A stretch of DNA of 64,000 bases from CAIZQW01 sp942493055 (GCA_942493055.1 OW818680.1:2356001-2420000), one strand, 5' to 3'. Counted from the stretch's first letter, positions 23,891 to 34,033 are shown. The notes: a model not told the origin generated them from the letters alone. A program made the numbers and translations.

Positions 23891-26800
23891 ATGAAATCAC
23901 CTGTTATTCAGCCCCGTCTGGCCTCTGTGCTTTGTCTCTCCGCTGGTCTCTTGTCCGCTCCTGTACTAATGGGCCAAGTGCCGCGCGATATGGCCGTTGA
24001 CCTGAGTGCGGCGGTCTCCACCAATACGCCCTGCATCACGCTGTCCTGGACACAGCGGATGCAAGCCAATATCACAGCGCAGAAAGTTTACCGACGGCTG
24101 AAAGGCACCTCTGCGTGGACTCAGACAAACACCCTCACAGTCACGCAGACCAGTTATGCTGATTCAACAGCTGTGCCAGGCGTGGAATACGAGTACTGGA
24201 TGGCGCGCACCTTCACCGGGATCTATCCGTCGCCGGCGATGGGCTACATCAGCGCCGGCCTCAACGTGCCCGTGGTCGAAGCGCGCGGCAAGCTCCTGCT
24301 GGTGATCGATGACACGATGCTCGCGCCGCTTGCATCTGAAATCGAACAACTGAAAAAAGATCTCGCCGGCGACGGCTGGACCGTGCAGCCCATCACTGCC
24401 CAGCGTACGGCCACGGCAGCGAGCGTCAAGGCACTGCTCCAGACCGCCTATAACGCCGATCCCGCAAACATAAAGATGGTCTACCTGCTTGGACATGTAC
24501 CTGTTCCGTATTCCGGCAACATGGCTCCCGACGGGCACGGGAATCATGTCGGGGCCTGGCCAGCGGACGGCTACTACGGCGAGATGAACGGGACATGGAC
24601 AGACGCGACAGTGAACCGGACAGACGCATCTGATGTGCGAAACAGAAATAGCCCCGGTGACGGCAAGTTCGATCAGAGCAACTTTCCAAACGCGGTGGAA
24701 CTGATGGTCGGGCGGGTGGATCTTCACAGCATGGCGCGTGCACCGTCACCTTCCGTTCCCGAAGTTACCCTGTTACGCCGCTATCTTCGCAAGGCGCATG
24801 ACTTCCGGCACAAGCAGGGGGCGTATGCGGCCATTCCCCGGCAGAGCCTGATCCGGGACGGCTTCGGTGCCTTCGGAAGCGAACACTTCGCCATCGCCGG
24901 CTGGTCCTGGGCATTTACAAGCGTAGGGCAGATGATCGACGAGGCCCCGAGCATGCAATGGTTCTCGCCCACGTACGCGGGCGGCAAGACGTATCTTGTG
25001 GGGTATGGCAACGGCGGCGGCAGTTGGGAATATGCAGGATCCGTCGGGAACACCTCCGATTTCGGACGGCGGCCGAGCGGCGCTGTTTTCACAAGCCTCT
25101 TCGGCAGTTACTTCGGCGACTGGGATTGCGCAAATGCGCTGATGCGATCCGTGCTCGCGGGTACAGCGACGGGCGACTCCCTGGGCCTCACATGCTTCTG
25201 GGGCGGGCGTCCCAACCGGGTCATGCACCACATGGGCATGGGCGAGACAGCGGCATATGGTATGCGAGCTTCGCAAAATTCTCAGCTCGCGGGTGGCGGA
25301 GGCTACACGCCCTATTGCGATGCGCAAGTGCACAGCGGCCTGCTGGGTGACCCTGCCCTGCGGTTGCATGTCGTAGAACCGCCCCGCAACCTGGCTGCCT
25401 CCAGCGACAACGCCCAGGTCACGCTCGCCTGGACGGCCTCTACCGAGACGAACCTCTTGGGGTATACGGTCTACAGGGCGGATACGGCAACAGGTCCTTT
25501 CACACGCCTGACCGCTTCTCCGCTCGCCCTGACGAGCTATACGGATGCGACGGTCACGCCCGGCCAGAGCTACAGCTACCTTGTGCGCACACTGAAGCTT
25601 GAGACCGCACCCGGCGGAACCTACCAGAACCTCAGTGTGGGATCGATGGCGACCCTCCTTGCGAAGGCAGCGGCCACAGGGATCCCCCGCAATCCCAGCG
25701 GATTGACGATTACGCAAACCAATGCCGTGAGCGCGTTGCTCACATGGACTGACAATGCCGCGGACGAGACCGGCTACCGGATCGAACGCAAGATAAACGC
25801 GGGCGGCAGTTTTGCGCCCCTCGGAACAGTCGCAGCCGATGCGAACCACTTTCTTGACACGGGTATTTTCGCGCCAGGCTCCGTTTACTATTACCGGGTC
25901 ATTGCCACGGGTGTCGCGGGGGATTCCGCTCCCTCGAGTGAAGTCTCTTTCGACGCAGACGCGGGATTCTTCGATGTCTCCACGACCCTCCTGAAAGCGA
26001 GCAAAGCAGCGGGCTCTGCGACATTGACGGTCAACCGTTTCGGAGGAAAGACCGGCGCGGCCAGCGTGCGTTATACGACGAGCGACTCCTCCGCCGTGGC
26101 AGGCACGCATTACACAGCCACCAGCGGAACACTGACGTGGAACGACGGCGAGACCGGCTCCAAGACGGTCGCCGTGCCGTTGCTCGCAACGGCGCTGCCG
26201 CAACCGGGCCGCCAGTTCAGGTTCACGTTGAGCAACCCTTCGTCCGGAACCGCCTTAGGCGTCTACTCGAGCATGGCTGTCCTGATCGAGGATCCGGCGG
26301 GTACGCTTCCCGCGCCATGGAGCCAAGCCACCCTTGGCACGGTCACTGCTTTTTCGCCCACCGTACTGACAGACGGCGTCCTCGGAACAGCGACCGTGGG
26401 CGGCGGCGGCGCAGTATCGGGCAGCAACAGCGACAACGGGCGCTTCATCTATCAGAGCCGCACAGGCGACGGCGTGATGACCGCCTACTTCCCGGCAGGC
26501 TCGCCTGCACACTATGCCGCACGCTATGCGGTCATGGTGCGCGAAACCCTTGGCAACAACGTCCTGATGGCCTCTGCCATGACCAGCGCCGACAGCGGCT
26601 TCGGCAGCAAGCTGACGACGCGTACCGCTCGAACAGGCAACGCCAGCGCATCGCCTTCCGCAGCCAATGCGTTGCGCCTGCCCTGCTGGCTGCGGCTCAG
26701 CCGCGCCGGACAAGTCTTTACGGCGGAGCATTCGGCAGACGGCTCGGCGTGGACCCTGCTCGGCACGTCGACACACACCTATATGCCCGAGACCGCCTTG

Positions 26801-29800
26801 TGGGGTATTTTCAGCTACTCGGCCAACTGGGCTGATTCCAGCACGTACGAAGGAGACTATTATCTGGCTCGGGCACAGAGTGTCTCTCTTTCGGACTTGC
26901 CTCCGCCTGTAACGCCTGCGGGACTCGCCGCGACCGTCGCCTCGTCGACCTCCATTTCCCTGCAGTGGAACTCCGCCTCGTTCGCGTCCGGCTACCGCAT
27001 CGAACGGCGCAACGAGTCCGGCGGTTTCGCGGTTGTCGCCAGCGTGGCTTCATCGGATCTCGCGACCCAGAGCTTTACGGACACAGGGCTGGCGGTCAAT
27101 ACGGCTTACGGCTACCGTGTCATCGCCACACATGCCAATGTCGAAAGCTTGCCCTCCGACACCGCATATGCGTCAACGCCCGCCGACACGATGCTCGTGC
27201 TGACGACAGACAGCGCGGGCGGCGCCGACGCGACCGTGCGCCGGGACCTTCCTGAGATAGCCTTGGGCACGCAGACGAACCTGATGGTAGCGGGGTATGA
27301 TCCGGACACCTGGAGCGTCCGCTCCGATGCCGCCAAGACGTACCTGCGCTTCGATCTCACAGGGGTCGGCGCATTCACATCCGCCAAGCTCAATCTCGCC
27401 TTTGTGGGCGAGAGTCGGTTTGCCGACGTCGGGTACTATATGCCCTACCTGGCTCTGCTTGCCGAAAGTTCGGACACGTGGGTCGAAAACACGATCACCT
27501 GGTCCAACGCGCCGCAGAACAACCTCTCGGGAGTCGGGTTTACAGGCTCTTTCACGGGAGTCGGGTACAACGAGTACTTCGAGGTGCTACCGTCTCCCGG
27601 CGAGGTGGTCACGTTCGAGTTGTCCGCTGCTTACCTCAGCAGCAACCGCGGCGCGAATAATCAAATCACCCTCGGGCTCGCACATTACGATGGCGGAGCG
27701 GTCATCGAGTGGGCATCCCGTGAACACCCCACCTTTGCCGCGCCCACGCTCGAACTCATTATCGCCTCCAGCCTGCCCAACCGGGCCTCCTTCCTGACAG
27801 CTGGACCGGGCAGCGGCTGGAGCATCGCACTGAATTGGAAGGACAATTCGACCAATGAAACAGGCTTTGTGATCGAGCGTCGCGAGGGCGCAGGAGCCTT
27901 TGCCGTCTTGCAGTCCATCGGCGCCAACGCTGTCAGTTTCTCGGATGCCACAACACAGGCGGGCATCACCTACACCTATCGCATACGGCCTTTCAATGCG
28001 TCCGGCGATGCCGAGTGGACGCCCGAGGCCACCTTCACGGCAGCCACGGTCGAGAACGCCGTCAGCACAGTCTGGGACGGCGGCGGAGCGGATACGCTGA
28101 TCGACACACTCCTGAACTGGGACTTCAACACGCGTCCGGCGTTTGATGGTTCAGAAACGCTCTGCTTCGGCGCTGGAGGCACGACCGCCACCATCAACAC
28201 CCCCGTCAGCCTGCGCGGCATTGTGTTGAACCGAGACGCCGACTTCACGCTGGCGGGCGGTGACGGTTCGCTGACACTCGGCGCGGGCGGCATTGTTGTC
28301 GCACTGCCAGGCACCACCTCGCGCAACTACACGCTGACCGAAGACCTGGCGCTCTCCGCGCTTCAGGCGTGGGGCATCACCAATAACGGCGCGGGTGTCG
28401 CCACGCTCACGGTGTCGGGCGGCATCTCCGACGGCGCTTCAACCTTCGGACTCGCCAAGTCCGGCAACGGCGTGCTCATCCTCGCCGGCAACAACAGCTA
28501 CGACGGCGTGACTACGGTGCGGACCGGCGGCGTGCTGCGCGTCACACACGCCAATGCGTTGGGCAGCACCCTTGCCGCGACCTCAATCGAGAACGGCGGC
28601 TGGCTTGAAGTGAGCGGCGGCATTGCCGTAGCCGAACCGCTCACGCTCAATGGCGACGTAGCCCTGGGTTACGCGGGTACGCTCAGAAACACGGGCGGCA
28701 GCAACGTCTGGAGCGGACCCGTCACCTTGAACGGCGCGCGAATCCGCGTCACGGGAGGCAGCCTCGATGTCGTCGGCGGCATCTCCGGCGGCGGCGCCTT
28801 ATGCGCAGACAGCGGAAAGAGCCTGAGAATTTCCACGGCACCGATCAACTTCGGAACCGGGGGCCTATACGCGCACAGCGGCGGCGGCATGCTCATCCTG
28901 AACGTGTCGGGCAATTCGTGGGGGGTGCTGGATTTAGGCGGCGGCTCCGTGCGGACCGATGTGGCCAATGCCTTGCCCCCGACTTCGACGCTGCAACTGA
29001 ATCCCGGCACAAGTGTCGATCTCAACGGCAACAGCCAGACCGTGGGGCAGTTCAAGAATGCCAGCGCAACGGCCGGCGCGCGTACCGTGACCAGCGCAAC
29101 GCCCGCCACGCTGACAGTCGACCAGAGCGCAACCACGTTCTTTGACGGTGTGCTGACCGGCGCGCTGGGCTTGACCAAGGCAGGCACAGGCACGCTCACA
29201 CTTTCAAACGCCTTGAATACTTTGAGCGGGATCATCACCGTGCAGGGCGGAACGCTGATCATCGCTCCGGCCTCCTGCCTCGGCTCCAGTACAAACATCG
29301 TCGTCCAGAGCGGGACACTGGCGCTCCAGACGCAGACGGCCATCGCCGACAACGCCACACTCGCAATCTTGAACGGCGGAAAGGTCATGATCGGGACCAA
29401 TCTGACAGAAACGGTAGACCGGCTCCTGCTCGACAACATGCTCATGGGCTGCGGCACGTATGGCTCGAGCACGAGCGGTGCGGAGCATGTGGATGACACT
29501 CATTTTGAAGGCAGCGGGCGGATTAACGTCCTGTCCAGTTTTCCGGCGGCCATTACGCTCCCGCCCGCAGTCGTGACTGTGGCTCCCGGAGAGAGTGCGG
29601 AGTTCAGTGTGACTGCGACTGGCTCAGACCCCCTCTTCTACCAATGGCACCGGAATGGCATGGACATCCCCGGCGCGACAGGTTCCGCCTACACCACGCC
29701 TGCAACAGTTTTTGAGGACAACGGCGCACGCTTCAGCGTGACGGTCTCCAATGCGCTGGGGACGGCCACGAGCGAAGATGTTGTATTGACCGTGTTTGAC

Positions 29801-30901
29801 GCTACCCGTCACTCGCTGCCCTACCGCGAGCCCTTCGAGCGCTTCACGCCAGACTTCCTGCTGGCCGGTTTCGAAGGGTGGCGCGGCGTGGATACCGCAG
29901 CCCGGATATCGGCAGACACGGCCCTGCTGGAGAGGCTACACGCCTACGGACAGCCCATCGGCTTCCCGCTGCGGCATGAGGCGCATACCCTCGTCGCCCT
30001 CATCAGCAGCGCCATCACGAACCGCCTGACCGCTCCCTCCAACACAGCGGTCTGGTGTGACATGATGGTCGACCTCGCCCGGGAGGCCGGACAGCCGCCA
30101 GCCGTGCCGGCCGACATGCAGTGCGCGCTCTTCTTGGACGACACGGGGCATCTCAACGTCTGGCATCGCGACCTGGCAGGCGTGAGTAACCACTGGACTA
30201 CGCTCGCCTGGCAGACCGCGCAGACCGCGCAATGGGCTCGCGTGACGCTGCATTTGGACTACGCCACGCTGGACACCGCTCACAACGCCCGCTATTTCCG
30301 GCTCTTCGTCGACGGCGCAGCACAGAGCAGCACCCTGGCCTATACTCTGAACGACGGCTCCGGCGTACCGGGCGGGACGTGGTTCGCCCTGACAGCCGCA
30401 CCGGACAGGATCAACTCTCTCTTCTTTGACGGTAACGGCACGTTGGACGACCTGACAGTAGACACCCTTCGTCCGCTGATCGGTCTCGGCCCTCACGGCA
30501 CGCCTGAATGGTGGTTGGCCGACAACGGACTGACCAACGCGCTCAGCTTGGCGCTCAACGAACTGGCGGACGACGACCGCGACGGCTTCCTGAACTGGAA
30601 GGAGTATGCGGCAGGCACAAGCCCCACCAACGATGCGAGCCTGTTGCGTTTCACCAACATGCCCGTCGAAGCGAATGGTCGCTTCGGACTGGTCATTCAG
30701 ACAATGCCGGGACGACGTTATACGCTCGAGGGTTCCTCCACCTTGGAACCGAACAGTTGGGAGGCTGCAGCATTTGCCCTCACTTCAGAAGGCACACCTT
30801 CGCAGCAAACCATCACAGCGACAGCGGAAACCATGACGTTCTACGTCGAAGCTGACGGGCCATTACACTTCTTCCGCGTGCAGGTGGATGTGGCACCCTG
30901 A
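23891..30901 (+). CDS. Giant secreted C25-like protein with FN3, Calx-beta, CBM96-like and passenger domains
   Basis: A 2336-residue protein. Start at 23891 gives a clean signal peptide (LASVLCLSAGLLSAPVLMGQ). Order: FN3-like (~35-115); gingipain/C25-like domain (~125-500, LLGHVPVP, VFTSLFGSYFGDWD, GLLGDPALRLHVV); two FN3 (~500-690); Calx-beta (~695-805); concanavalin-like (~810-1000); FN3; DNRLRE/CBM96-like (~1100-1290, TYLRFDL); FN3; beta-strand passenger (~1390-1890, GNGVLILAGNNSYDGVTTV); Ig-like (~1890-1975); shared C-terminal module with EF-hand-like DDDRDG loop. In the C25-like part the usual GHG is GNG and the nucleophile position lacks Cys, so proteolysis is doubtful. It may be an adhesin or binding platform rather than an enzyme. 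Confidence 0.82.
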   Translation: MKSPVIQPRLASVLCLSAGLLSAPVLMGQVPRDMAVDLSAAVSTNTPCITLSWTQRMQANITAQKVYRRLKGTSAWTQTNTLTVTQTSYADSTAVPGVEYEYWMARTFTGIYPSPAMGYISAGLNVPVVEARGKLLLVIDDTMLAPLASEIEQLKKDLAGDGWTVQPITAQRTATAASVKALLQTAYNADPANIKMVYLLGHVPVPYSGNMAPDGHGNHVGAWPADGYYGEMNGTWTDATVNRTDASDVRNRNSPGDGKFDQSNFPNAVELMVGRVDLHSMARAPSPSVPEVTLLRRYLRKAHDFRHKQGAYAAIPRQSLIRDGFGAFGSEHFAIAGWSWAFTSVGQMIDEAPSMQWFSPTYAGGKTYLVGYGNGGGSWEYAGSVGNTSDFGRRPSGAVFTSLFGSYFGDWDCANALMRSVLAGTATGDSLGLTCFWGGRPNRVMHHMGMGETAAYGMRASQNSQLAGGGGYTPYCDAQVHSGLLGDPALRLHVVEPPRNLAASSDNAQVTLAWTASTETNLLGYTVYRADTATGPFTRLTASPLALTSYTDATVTPGQSYSYLVRTLKLETAPGGTYQNLSVGSMATLLAKAAATGIPRNPSGLTITQTNAVSALLTWTDNAADETGYRIERKINAGGSFAPLGTVAADANHFLDTGIFAPGSVYYYRVIATGVAGDSAPSSEVSFDADAGFFDVSTTLLKASKAAGSATLTVNRFGGKTGAASVRYTTSDSSAVAGTHYTATSGTLTWNDGETGSKTVAVPLLATALPQPGRQFRFTLSNPSSGTALGVYSSMAVLIEDPAGTLPAPWSQATLGTVTAFSPTVLTDGVLGTATVGGGGAVSGSNSDNGRFIYQSRTGDGVMTAYFPAGSPAHYAARYAVMVRETLGNNVLMASAMTSADSGFGSKLTTRTARTGNASASPSAANALRLPCWLRLSRAGQVFTAEHSADGSAWTLLGTSTHTYMPETALWGIFSYSANWADSSTYEGDYYLARAQSVSLSDLPPPVTPAGLAATVASSTSISLQWNSASFASGYRIERRNESGGFAVVASVASSDLATQSFTDTGLAVNTAYGYRVIATHANVESLPSDTAYASTPADTMLVLTTDSAGGADATVRRDLPEIALGTQTNLMVAGYDPDTWSVRSDAAKTYLRFDLTGVGAFTSAKLNLAFVGESRFADVGYYMPYLALLAESSDTWVENTITWSNAPQNNLSGVGFTGSFTGVGYNEYFEVLPSPGEVVTFELSAAYLSSNRGANNQITLGLAHYDGGAVIEWASREHPTFAAPTLELIIASSLPNRASFLTAGPGSGWSIALNWKDNSTNETGFVIERREGAGAFAVLQSIGANAVSFSDATTQAGITYTYRIRPFNASGDAEWTPEATFTAATVENAVSTVWDGGGADTLIDTLLNWDFNTRPAFDGSETLCFGAGGTTATINTPVSLRGIVLNRDADFTLAGGDGSLTLGAGGIVVALPGTTSRNYTLTEDLALSALQAWGITNNGAGVATLTVSGGISDGASTFGLAKSGNGVLILAGNNSYDGVTTVRTGGVLRVTHANALGSTLAATSIENGGWLEVSGGIAVAEPLTLNGDVALGYAGTLRNTGGSNVWSGPVTLNGARIRVTGGSLDVVGGISGGGALCADSGKSLRISTAPINFGTGGLYAHSGGGMLILNVSGNSWGVLDLGGGSVRTDVANALPPTSTLQLNPGTSVDLNGNSQTVGQFKNASATAGARTVTSATPATLTVDQSATTFFDGVLTGALGLTKAGTGTLTLSNALNTLSGIITVQGGTLIIAPASCLGSSTNIVVQSGTLALQTQTAIADNATLAILNGGKVMIGTNLTETVDRLLLDNMLMGCGTYGSSTSGAEHVDDTHFEGSGRINVLSSFPAAITLPPAVVTVAPGESAEFSVTATGSDPLFYQWHRNGMDIPGATGSAYTTPATVFEDNGARFSVTVSNALGTATSEDVVLTVFDATRHSLPYREPFERFTPDFLLAGFEGWRGVDTAARISADTALLERLHAYGQPIGFPLRHEAHTLVALISSAITNRLTAPSNTAVWCDMMVDLAREAGQPPAVPADMQCALFLDDTGHLNVWHRDLAGVSNHWTTLAWQTAQTAQWARVTLHLDYATLDTAHNARYFRLFVDGAAQSSTLAYTLNDGSGVPGGTWFALTAAPDRINSLFFDGNGTLDDLTVDTLRPLIGLGPHGTPEWWLADNGLTNALSLALNELADDDRDGFLNWKEYAAGTSPTNDASLLRFTNMPVEANGRFGLVIQTMPGRRYTLEGSSTLEPNSWEAAAFALTSEGTPSQQTITATAETMTFYVEADGPLHFFRVQVDVAP
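29806..30898 (+). repeat. Shared C-terminal module, copy 2
   Basis: Begins RHSLPYREPFERFTP and ends HFFRVQVDVAP. The 3' part (about 30530-30890) is nearly identical in DNA to copy 1 (about 23400-23765), more so than the 5' part. Confidence 0.85.
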
Positions 30902-30947
30902 AGAGCGAACGCGTCGCGTGATAACGAGCAGGATCAACAGTATGCCC

Positions 30948-31015
30948 ACGAGTGGAGTGCCGAACACACCACAACAGAAAAAACGAACATCTGTTCAAGA
31001 AAGAAAAAATGACAC
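30948..31015 (+). repeat. Conserved 5' leader of passenger genes, copy A
   Basis: About 68 bases upstream of the 31016 start align with the same stretch before 54809 (54741-54808): ACGAG, CCGA, AAAACGAACA, GTTCAAGAAAG and GACAC-ATG are all shared. Shorter versions (CAGTTCAAGAAAGGAA...GACAC) precede 52607 and occur at 35458-35481. AAGAAAG serves as the ribosome site. Confidence 0.65.
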
Positions 31016-33031
31016 ATGAAAACAAAGAAAAACGGGTATGGATTAGCGGTTCTTACCGCCGCAGCCTTCGGGTTGCTCTCTAACCTCCAGGCGCAGACCA
31101 TCTCGGCCTGGACCAACGCGGTCAACGGTAATTGGAGCGACGCGGGCGCGTGGTCGGCCGCTGGCGTTCCAAATGCCAACATGGCGCATCTGACGAACTA
31201 TCTGGCCTCCTACGCGGTGACCTACGATAGCGTCAATCCCGCATTCAAGGACCTGCGCATCGAAAATACGGGTACGCAAATAACGGACCTCCTGATCAGC
31301 GCGCCGCTGGTCAGCAATGGCGGCGCGGCGCTCCGGTTTCGACGCGGTTCGCGCGTGACGGTGAATGCTGGCGGCATCTGGACGTTTGACGGGGCAACCA
31401 ACAGCGTCACAGACAAAGTCGAGTCTATGATGAGCATTCGCGATGGTGGCGAGTTTAACCTTGCGGGCGGTATAATGTCTTTTACGAATTTGCCTATTAC
31501 CTCAACTACGTACGGCAACTATATCAACGTGGGGTACCAGTCCAGCGGCACGCTGAATATCACAAGCGGTCGGCTGGATTACTATGAGACGGTGCCGAGA
31601 GCGAGCACCAACAACAACCGCACACTGCGGATCGGCTATGGCAGCGGGGGCAACGGCACGCTGGAGATCAGCGGCGGGGCCGTGCTGCTGGGAAAAGAGG
31701 TCGGATATATCGATAATGAGCCGCTCCAGGTCGGTGTCGGCAGCGGCACCAGAGGCTTGGTCGTCATTTCGGGCGGGCGGCTTTCTTTCACGAACCCGTG
31801 TACGTTGATCGTCGGCCATAATTTCGGCATTGGCACATTTATTGTGACGAACACAGGTACCGCTTATTTTAAAAACACCGGCAACAACCGAACCTATATC
31901 GGCAGGACACCGAGCGGTAACGGCATGCTGCGGATGGACGGCGGCTACTTTATCTCGAATGACGGAACCACCATCGGATATAGTGCCGGTTACAGCACAG
32001 CCGTCTCAGCGACGGGCGTATTGGAAGTCACTTCGGGAACATTGGAGGCGGGCGCTTCGCTCTCAGTGGGGATGGGCCAGCAGGGAACGACGCCCGTTTA
32101 TGGTTTTGTCAATGTCAGCGGCGGACGGCTGACCGAAAGCTACTACGGAGTTTACATCGGCCGGTCCCGCTTGGGCGGTGTCGGCATCGGGAGCATGACC
32201 ATCACGAATGGCCTGCTGGACATTATCGGGGGAGGGGACCCCGCCGATGATGCGAGCTGGGCCCACTGCGGAATCGCCGTTGGCTCCATCTACCACAACG
32301 ACGCCAACGCGAGCAACCAGGCCCGCGGGGAGTTGCTCGTCGCCGGCAGCGGCATCATTACCAACATCAGTTCTTTTATCATCGGCGCCAACGGTGCCAC
32401 CGGCACGCTCACGCAGACCGGCGGTGTGATCAGGCATGCCCCTCCAAACGCTAACCGGTTGACCAATATCGGCTACGGTAGCGGAGCGACCTCTTACTTT
32501 GGCGGCGGCAACGGGACATACGCGCTGTCCGGCGGTTCGTTCTATACTCCGAACCGAGTCTTTGTCGGCGGCGTTCCGGTCAACGTCCAGACCTTCTCCC
32601 GCTCGGGCGGCACCGGCCTGCTGAAAGTCACGGGCGGTAGCTTTACAGTGACCAACAACACGCTGATGGTGGGCGGGTACGGCACGGGAACCGTGACGAT
32701 CGGCTCCAACGGCGTCTGCTTCGCGAAGGACATCGTGTTCACCAACAACACGCAGTCTACGCTACGCTGCGAACTCGGCACGGAAGGTCTCGGCACGCTC
32801 ACGGCCAGCTCCAATCTGGCAATCTGCGCAGGCGCGAAGCTCGAGGTCGACACCCGTGCCTACCAGGGCAAGGGTGTCTGGGTCAAACTCGCCGACTGCG
32901 CCACGCGCACAGGCAGCTTCGATCCAGCAAACATCACGATCACGGGGCAAGGCGAGGTGAAACAGGACCGGAACAACGATCAGGATGTCTGGCTCTATTT
33001 CCGGCGCGGAACCATGATCGCAATCCTATAA
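31016..33031 (+). CDS. Secreted beta-helix passenger protein, ends RRGTMIAIL
   Basis: A 671-residue protein starting MKTKKNGYGLAVLTAAAFG with signal cleavage near LQAQT. It lacks the LamG head. Its N-terminus is the second head type (ISAWTNAVNGNWSDAGAWSAAGVPNANMAHL at residues ~29-60), followed by the same irregular beta-strand series (YYETVPRASTNNNR, GNGTLEISGG, MTITNGLLDIIGG, GSGIITNIS). The last ~130 residues are almost identical to the 13980 and 16862 proteins, ending VWLYFRRGTMIAIL, although the N-terminus matches the 52607 and 54809 proteins. It is therefore a mosaic of the two subgroups. Confidence 0.82.
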   Translation: MKTKKNGYGLAVLTAAAFGLLSNLQAQTISAWTNAVNGNWSDAGAWSAAGVPNANMAHLTNYLASYAVTYDSVNPAFKDLRIENTGTQITDLLISAPLVSNGGAALRFRRGSRVTVNAGGIWTFDGATNSVTDKVESMMSIRDGGEFNLAGGIMSFTNLPITSTTYGNYINVGYQSSGTLNITSGRLDYYETVPRASTNNNRTLRIGYGSGGNGTLEISGGAVLLGKEVGYIDNEPLQVGVGSGTRGLVVISGGRLSFTNPCTLIVGHNFGIGTFIVTNTGTAYFKNTGNNRTYIGRTPSGNGMLRMDGGYFISNDGTTIGYSAGYSTAVSATGVLEVTSGTLEAGASLSVGMGQQGTTPVYGFVNVSGGRLTESYYGVYIGRSRLGGVGIGSMTITNGLLDIIGGGDPADDASWAHCGIAVGSIYHNDANASNQARGELLVAGSGIITNISSFIIGANGATGTLTQTGGVIRHAPPNANRLTNIGYGSGATSYFGGGNGTYALSGGSFYTPNRVFVGGVPVNVQTFSRSGGTGLLKVTGGSFTVTNNTLMVGGYGTGTVTIGSNGVCFAKDIVFTNNTQSTLRCELGTEGLGTLTASSNLAICAGAKLEVDTRAYQGKGVWVKLADCATRTGSFDPANITITGQGEVKQDRNNDQDVWLYFRRGTMIAIL

Positions 33032-33045
33032 GCCCTTCGGGCGAC

Positions 33046-33067
33046 GGGGCGCGGGTAACCGCGCCCC
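33046..33067. terminator. Perfect 9-bp GC hairpin with GTAA loop
   Basis: GGGGCGCGG (33046-33054) and CCGCGCCCC (33059-33067) pair perfectly around GTAA, 15 bases after the stop of the passenger gene. It resembles the 16770-16808 hairpin in stem sequence and GNRA-type loop but has no U-tract. A smaller GCCC/GGGC hairpin overlaps its 5' side at 33032-33042. Confidence 0.55.
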
Positions 33068-33117
33068 GCTCATCCAGGCAAAGACAACCCCTTGAAAAAT
33101 GTAATAAGACTCAGCAT

Positions 33118-34020
33118 ATGAAGAAAATCGTTCTCTCTGTTTTTACCCTTGGATTGCTGCAGGTTCCTGTCACCGTGTGGGCGCTGAAAATACAGACACT
33201 CGACCTCAAACGGCACCACCGTTTTTATGAAGGGACCGACAAGTCCTTTGTCGGCGACCCCTATGACTGGTCGGGTGTCGCCCGGACGTGGGACGTTGGA
33301 AAGTGGGGTGCCCTGATCTCGCCCAGCTACTTCATCAGTGCCAACCATCTCCACCCCGCAAACGGGGAGACGTTCCGTTTCTATCACGGGAACAGCACGA
33401 ACGATACGTATGAGGAGCGCATGGTGCTCTCCGGCCAACGCATTGCCGACAGCGACATCTGGCTCGGCAAGCTGAGCGCGCCGGTTTCCAGCGCGGTGGC
33501 GAAGTATCCGGTTCTGCATTTGCCGACGGAGAGCGATTACGTGGACAAGAAGATCCTTTTTTGCGGTCGCCCCACCGACAACAATCGAGCGACTAACTCA
33601 CAGTTCCGCATTCATATGGGATTCAGCAGACTTGTCACTACACTGACGATTCGCGGGCTGGGCAGGCAGTACTATTGGTGTCATACGGACCGCCCCTTCG
33701 GCGGGGACACGGCCTTGCAGTCCGAAGGCGGCGACTCCGGCGGCAGCAGCTTCATCGTGTTCAACGGAACCCCGACCCTTCTCGGAACGCACTATTCCTA
33801 TTACTATTCCACATTCATCCCCTACTACATCACCGATATCAATACCGCCATGAGCGGCAGCGGCGAGCACCTCACGGTGCTGGACCCCGACACAACTCCG
33901 TCTCTGTCCCAAAATGTCGAGACCCGTTTTGCTTCTGGTATTGGCACACTGTTGCAGTGGGGCGATATCGCCGACACGGTGACCGGCGACCCGCTTGAAC
34001 GGCATAGTCCATTTCGTTAA
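33118..34020 (+). CDS. Truncated paralogue of the trypsin-like protease
   Basis: A 300-residue protein, nearly identical to residues 1-250 of the 21634-23775 protease, including signal peptide and triad (His77 in ISANH, Asp113 in SDIWL, Ser207 in EGGDSGGS). It stops a few residues into the FN3 domain: LLQWGDIADTVTGDPLERHSPFR, where the paralogue continues into FN3 and the shared C-terminal module. The catalytic domain is complete, so it may be active but without the C-terminal module, and so possibly released rather than anchored. The break lies 13 bases before the start of the nitrilase gene, suggesting that recombination brought that gene in. Confidence 0.8.
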   Translation: MKKIVLSVFTLGLLQVPVTVWALKIQTLDLKRHHRFYEGTDKSFVGDPYDWSGVARTWDVGKWGALISPSYFISANHLHPANGETFRFYHGNSTNDTYEERMVLSGQRIADSDIWLGKLSAPVSSAVAKYPVLHLPTESDYVDKKILFCGRPTDNNRATNSQFRIHMGFSRLVTTLTIRGLGRQYYWCHTDRPFGGDTALQSEGGDSGGSSFIVFNGTPTLLGTHYSYYYSTFIPYYITDINTAMSGSGEHLTVLDPDTTPSLSQNVETRFASGIGTLLQWGDIADTVTGDPLERHSPFR

Positions 34021-34033
34021 AAAGGGAGAGACG

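Noticed and set aside
24773..26203. Minus-strand open frame of 476 codons within the C25-like gene
   Set aside because: Shadow frame with arginine/cysteine-rich unnatural composition and no start context.
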